DNA from: Metaphire vulgaris
Taxonomy: Eukaryota > Annelida > Clitellata > Crassiclitellata > Megascolecidae
Length of the DNA stretch: 64,000 bases
Assembly (NCBI GenBank): GCA_018105865.1
Contig: CM030834.1
Coordinates: 16,850,219 to 16,914,218, forward strand
Reading direction: 5' to 3'
Of this stretch, positions 61,012-64,000 are shown piece after piece (positions within the stretch are counted from its first letter, which is position 1; every line of letters starts with the position of its first letter). Under the pieces are notes generated by a model, which did not search any database, was not told the origin of the DNA, and saw nothing but the letters and a program-made list of their open reading frames with translations. Both the position numbers and the translations under genes were made by a program.

Positions 61012-63511
61012 CACTCTACAGCTGTCTTTCTGGTTCGATTCGAGAAAGACGACTGAGAATTACGGTGGTACAGTTTCCGTCCCACTCTCAAACAGGTAGG
61101 TAAGCAAGCGAATTGGAAATCTCCTTTGTAAAACCAGGCACGTTTTACAAATGAAATTTCCAATTCGCTTGCCTACCTGTTTGAATTAATTAGCGCGCCG
61201 TCTAAATAATGACATTGTACAGCGTAGTTCTGACGACAGCGCGTCTCTTCGGTTAGCTGACGTTGACAACCTGTTTTTATGCGATCAACTGCCATGGACG
61301 GCATCAAGCAGTGGCGGTTCCAGGATTTCTTGGTGAGGGGATGAAATTAATGCATAGGAAGTTGGTGAGGGGCAATGAAAGGAAAAGGAAAAAATCGATC
61401 AACTGTGCCGAAAAAGGCTGACAAAATGAAAAATTTCCTCTAATTTTACTACAATTTTACCCAAAAATAGGTTGACAAGCAAAAAAAGAAAAGGTCATCC
61501 GCAGTTTTCCCCGTAGTTTTACTAGACTTTTACCCAAAAATAGGTTTCACAAGCAAAACAAAGTCCGGAAGTCCGGTGGTGCATGTGGAATTTACGTTTG
61601 ATAAGAGATCTCTAAAGTAGCAGAAAGGGCCCCCTGCCCGTTTTTCGCCAAGGGCCCCCAAGCATATTGCTACGCCACTGTTTGGACATGTCGCTAGAGC
61701 CGACCCTGAGCAGGACCATGCCCGAGCCCTCGATGTTTATCATCCATGGGCTACCAAAGACCTGGAAAAGACCGGCGGGTAGGCCAAAAACAACCTGGAC
61801 AAGAACCATCGAGGAAGACCTAGCCGCGCTCAACTTTGGCCTTGTGACGGCATGGAAGCGGGCGCAGGACAGAAAGTTATGACACCGGACTCTGGAAACA
61901 GCAACGCTCCTCTCTCCTCTAGTGGGCATGCTAAGAAGAAGAAGATTTTTTTAACAATAGCCATCGACTCTACCACAATTAGAATAATTTAGGAATCAAA
62001 GATATACCAAAGTCCAAGCAGTAGGCGGTGAGGTCTATTAAGTAAAAAAATTAACAAGAACTAGGCAAGATATAAAAGTCAGATCAAGATACATCTACGG
62101 GACAAGAATAGAAACAGAAGTATGTACAGCATATATCGCAGCAGTCAGTGGCGTAGCCACGAGGGGGTTGGGGGTTAAAACCCCCCTTGGACGGCGAAAA
62201 AACAAATTTTTTAATGCATTCCCATGCAATTTTTATTTTTCGAGGCGATTTTTGGGGTGAAAACCCCCCTTGGCAGTTATCGACGGATTTTTTTCAACCC
62301 CCCCCCTTCGGGAAATCCTGGCTACGCCACTGGCAGCAGTAGTCTCAAGACGGAGAGGGAAAGACTACTAAAACGCAAAAATACCTGACACAAACTCCAT
62401 CGCTAGCAGTTCGGCTAAGCTGGTTAGTCAGATGTACGGCGCCGCCGGCGATCAAAGAGCCGCGACACGGCAGGACACTTTGGGCGGGAGACGGTCGGAA
62501 TCTTTGATCTCAGCACTCGATCCCCTCGCATCCGGCTGCGCCCGCCGACGCCTTACCCTACAGGCGACGACGACGTTCCGGTAATTGAGATCATAAAACT
62601 GCGGACGGAGACAGCTGGAGATCGGCGCTTTCAGCAGAGGGGAGGGAGGTCTGGGGGGGGGGACGCCGAAAAGGAGACTGCGTGGGTCAGCTTCCCACAG
62701 TCTATGCGGCGACTTAACCGTTGGAATTAACTGCACATCGAGTCTGTCTTATGAAGATGCGCTACATAAATCGTCGAGTTTAATGGGCCTGCGATGCGCA
62801 GTGGCCACGAAACTCTTTCAGACCGTGCACAATGCAAGAGAGGATCATGACGACGAAAGCCTTTGCTCCGAACCTCCGACCGGCGTCTAGGTACTCGTAC
62901 CTCTTGGGGGTACTTGAAGGACGTTGTGGGGCCCGTACAGTGAGTGCGGGGGTAGGACTACTGAATAATCCGGAAATAAAGTCTGTTTAAAGACTTTTAC
63001 TACAAGTTACCCTGTATACTATACAAATGCGGTAGAAATTTTTGTACTAAATTAGAAATTTTAAAGATAAAGTCCACTTTCTGGCAATTTGTAACAGACG
63101 ATTGTTGCAGTTTATAATTATTTTCATTTTAAAATTATTTTCAATATATTACAACATTTTGTCTTGGGGTATGGTACGCTGGTATAGGGGGTACTTCGTT
63201 CTCTTATATATACTGTACTTGCTTCAGGCGTACGTAATCGTAAAAAGGCTAAGAACCACTGGTCTAGCATTAGGCTATTTTCACGATTTGAATGTCAGTT
63301 TTTATAATAAGACGGCGACGGGCGATAGTATCGGCCGACTGACCGTGACGTGACGGAGGATTGACGCATGACTCGGTCTTTCCGCTCCACGACACTCCGT
63401 TGCACGTCAGATGCCAAGCCGTGGACTTTCCATGACAAGAAACCGTAGCTAGATTGCCGGCTCGCTTCAGCACCGCTCCGTGGGGAATTTCTGGATCTGG
63501 GCATCCGATCA
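56315..63511 (-). CDS. Sushi/CCP-domain single-pass membrane protein, 3' part (5' end beyond window)
   Basis: Exons: 63511-63344, 57987-57928, 57235-57148, 56669-56315, with phases 1-1-1-2, all open and joined by GT-AG sites (223 codons with stop). Exon A is a sushi domain: [12 protein letters not shown], then [25 protein letters not shown] with the four expected cysteines. Exon B is a 20-residue linker. Exon C is a transmembrane helix ([20 protein letters not shown]...) followed by Arg-rich stop-transfer RRRRRK spanning the C/D junction. Exon D gives a 110-residue cytoplasmic tail with several tyrosines and a DSGFGT motif. Phase-1 boundaries are usual for sushi exons. A signal peptide and perhaps more sushi domains must lie upstream. 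I do not recognise the specific family; roles in adhesion or complement-like binding are only possibilities. Confidence 0.82.
57769..57842. repeat. (AT)n microsatellite
   Basis: A pure AT run inside the sushi gene intron between exons B and C. Open frames of alternating Ile-Tyr are artefacts. Confidence 0.95.
58550..58742. repeat. AT-rich repeat: TTGGAACAATTATATGTATATAT units and (AT)n
   Basis: GCAATTTGGAACAATTATATG is repeated at 58631 and 58671, then the sequence passes into a pure AT run (58708-58742). Confidence 0.8.
58866..59200. mobile_element. Possible hAT-like element of the CAGTGGCGTAGC family
   Basis: CAGTGGCGTAGCGAAGGAGTC at the left and a GACAAGCAAAAAAGGTCAT word inside match sister copies. 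The right end (GCGGCTACGCTAATG near 59175) is weak and no duplication was found. Confidence 0.4.
59712..60105 (-). mobile_element. LINE RT C-terminal fragment interrupted by a hAT MITE
   Basis: TTCTCCGTGGGCACGCTATACC ... GTTGGTGTCTA and TATTGCAGTTTGAGTTCG ... CATTCTTTCCGTGG align with 49950-50100 on either side of the 59753-59962 insertion. Confidence 0.75.
59753..59962. mobile_element. hAT-like MITE (GGCGGCTCC family) inside a LINE
   Basis: Begins CAGAGGCGGTTGCACATGG, ends CCTGGAGCCGCCACTG. Flanks GTCTAGTG (59745-59752) and GTCTATTG (59963-59970) match at 7 of 8. The uninterrupted LINE at 49950 gives the empty-site sequence. Confidence 0.88.
60358..60587. mobile_element. hAT-like MITE (CAGTGGCGTAGCC family)
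   Basis: CAGTGGCGTAGCCAGGATTTC to GTCGCTACGCCAATG, flanks CACGATAC (60350-60357) and CACGAGAC (60588-60595), 7 of 8. Contains GACGAGCAAAAACGG. Confidence 0.78.
60948..61012. repeat. (CT)n then (CA)n microsatellite
   Basis: A pure CT run of about 50 bp followed by CACACACACACC. Confidence 0.95.
61088..61184. repeat. 97-bp hairpin
   Basis: TCAAACAGGTAGG(TAAG)CAAGCGAATTGG and CCAATTCGCTTGCCTACCTG face each other, with a further matching TTTGTAAAAC / GTTTTACAAA inner stem. Small indels only. Confidence 0.85.
61309..61600. mobile_element. CAGTGGCGG-type transposon fragment
   Basis: CAGTGGCGGTTCCAGGATTTC at the left, with two GACAAGCAAAAAA/ CACAAGCAAAAC words inside. Its natural right end is not clear; TTGCTACGCCACTG at 61666-61680 may belong to another copy. 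Confidence 0.4.
61672..61950 (+). mobile_element. LINE reverse transcriptase C-terminus with (AAG)n tail
   Basis: The + frame ending at 61882 reads [19 protein letters not shown] then [20 protein letters not shown] and WKRAQDRK before TGA, the usual GRP.TTW...I..DL...W..A..R ending of LINE polyproteins. It is followed by 60 bp of 3' UTR and an AAGAAGAAGAAG tail, so the true 3' end is present and the copy is 5'-truncated. Confidence 0.75.
62146..62332. mobile_element. hAT-like MITE (CAGTGGCGTAGCC family), short copy
   Basis: CAGTGGCGTAGCCACGAGGG to CCTGGCTACGCCACTG, perfect 8-bp flanks GCAGCAGT (62138-62145 and 62333-62340). Interior CCCCCCTTGG motifs near both sides suggest extended inverted arms. 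Confidence 0.92.
62400..63343. other. Intron of the sushi gene, GC-richer to 62950, with a hAT-like end near 63262
   Basis: No further exon of the - strand gene is recognised. AAGAACCACTGGTC at 63249-63262 and GGGGTACTT words near 62910 and 63187 resemble hAT termini, without a matched pair. Confidence 0.35.
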
Positions 63512-64000
63512 CTACGATTCGGAAAATATAGATAATGCGCGCCAATCAGATATAATTAAACTTTTTTTTAAAAAAGCGCATAAATATGGTAATGCGTCAG
63601 AATAAGTCTAACGGCTTGAAGTAGTAAACTAAGTCGGCAAATGCATCTATATGCATCTGCATGCATCTATATCAGGAGGTTCTTGAATCTTGAGCGTAAG
63701 TGGGGGGGTCCGGGGAGCTCACCTCGTGACATCATTTGCACAGCGACATCACCTGAGATTTAATAACTATAGGAGACAAATATAAGACTTTGTCGACTAG
63801 AGCATGACCACAGAGAACACCGAACGATTTGGCACCTTTGAAGAGTTCTCAGGACAAGTTAAAAGACTACCTGATCAAAGCATCAAATACAAAGGCTGAG
63901 CGGCATCAACCTGAATGCAGTATTGGGTGAATGTGTATGCCGTTAATCGCCTCGAGAGTAGGCCTATAATAGGCCAAGGAAGCCTGGATATTTATTTATC
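63512..64000. other. Upstream intron of the sushi gene, no exon seen
   Basis: Contains a TATATGCATCTGCATGCATCTATAT repeat (63645-63671). No second sushi-type cysteine pattern is seen on the - strand before the window edge. Confidence 0.35.

Noticed and set aside
61309..61680. A single complete hAT element from CAGTGGCGG to CGCCACTG
   Set aside because: Flanks GCATCAAG and TTTGGACA do not match, and the termini differ in family; probably two separate fragments.

Overview
The window is animal nuclear DNA. Genes are split into many short exons with long, AT-rich, transposon-filled introns, and microsatellites and short DNA transposons are everywhere. The proteins (GPATCH4-like, phosphorylase kinase beta-like, small-heat-shock-like, sushi receptor-like) are metazoan. 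The mix of hAT-type MITEs, a 5S-headed SINE and 5'-truncated non-LTR retrotransposons suggests a marine invertebrate, but the sequence alone does not name the species.

Layout: 1-5253 is repeat debris with no gene I can support. On the + strand, 5254-12104 is a seven-exon GPATCH4 orthologue (G-patch nucleolar protein, 379 residues by my splice model). On the - strand, 17524-16424 is a one-coding-exon gene for a protein with one clear and one probable alpha-crystallin (Hsp20) domain. On the - strand, 53361-23203 is a complete phosphorylase b kinase beta subunit gene (24 coding positions, 1111 residues, ending in a CaaX box). On the - strand, 63511-56315 is the 3' part of a single-pass membrane protein gene with a sushi/CCP domain; its 5' end lies beyond the window.

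All splice junctions of the three multi-exon genes were read by eye. They keep frame across every junction, which is the main support for the models. The most notable find is in the phosphorylase kinase gene. Coding exon 6 exists as two diverged copies of exactly 160 bp (45564-45405 and 40634-40475) with identical phases. Because 160 is not a multiple of 3, only a transcript using exactly one copy stays open, so the pair looks like a mutually exclusive exon cassette in the glucoamylase-like domain.

The rest is repeat biology. At least eleven hAT-like elements carry visible 8-bp target duplications (some nested in each other or in a LINE). There is also a transposon with 182-bp nearly identical inverted repeats, a solo LTR inside an AAT microsatellite, LINE 3' ends whose tails seeded AAT and GATT microsatellites, tandem arrays in introns, four large hairpins and a loopless 72-bp palindrome. 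One short word (TGACAAGCAAAAAAGGTCA) recurs about twenty times in different repeat contexts. The genes show no sign of acting in one pathway; they are simply neighbours.
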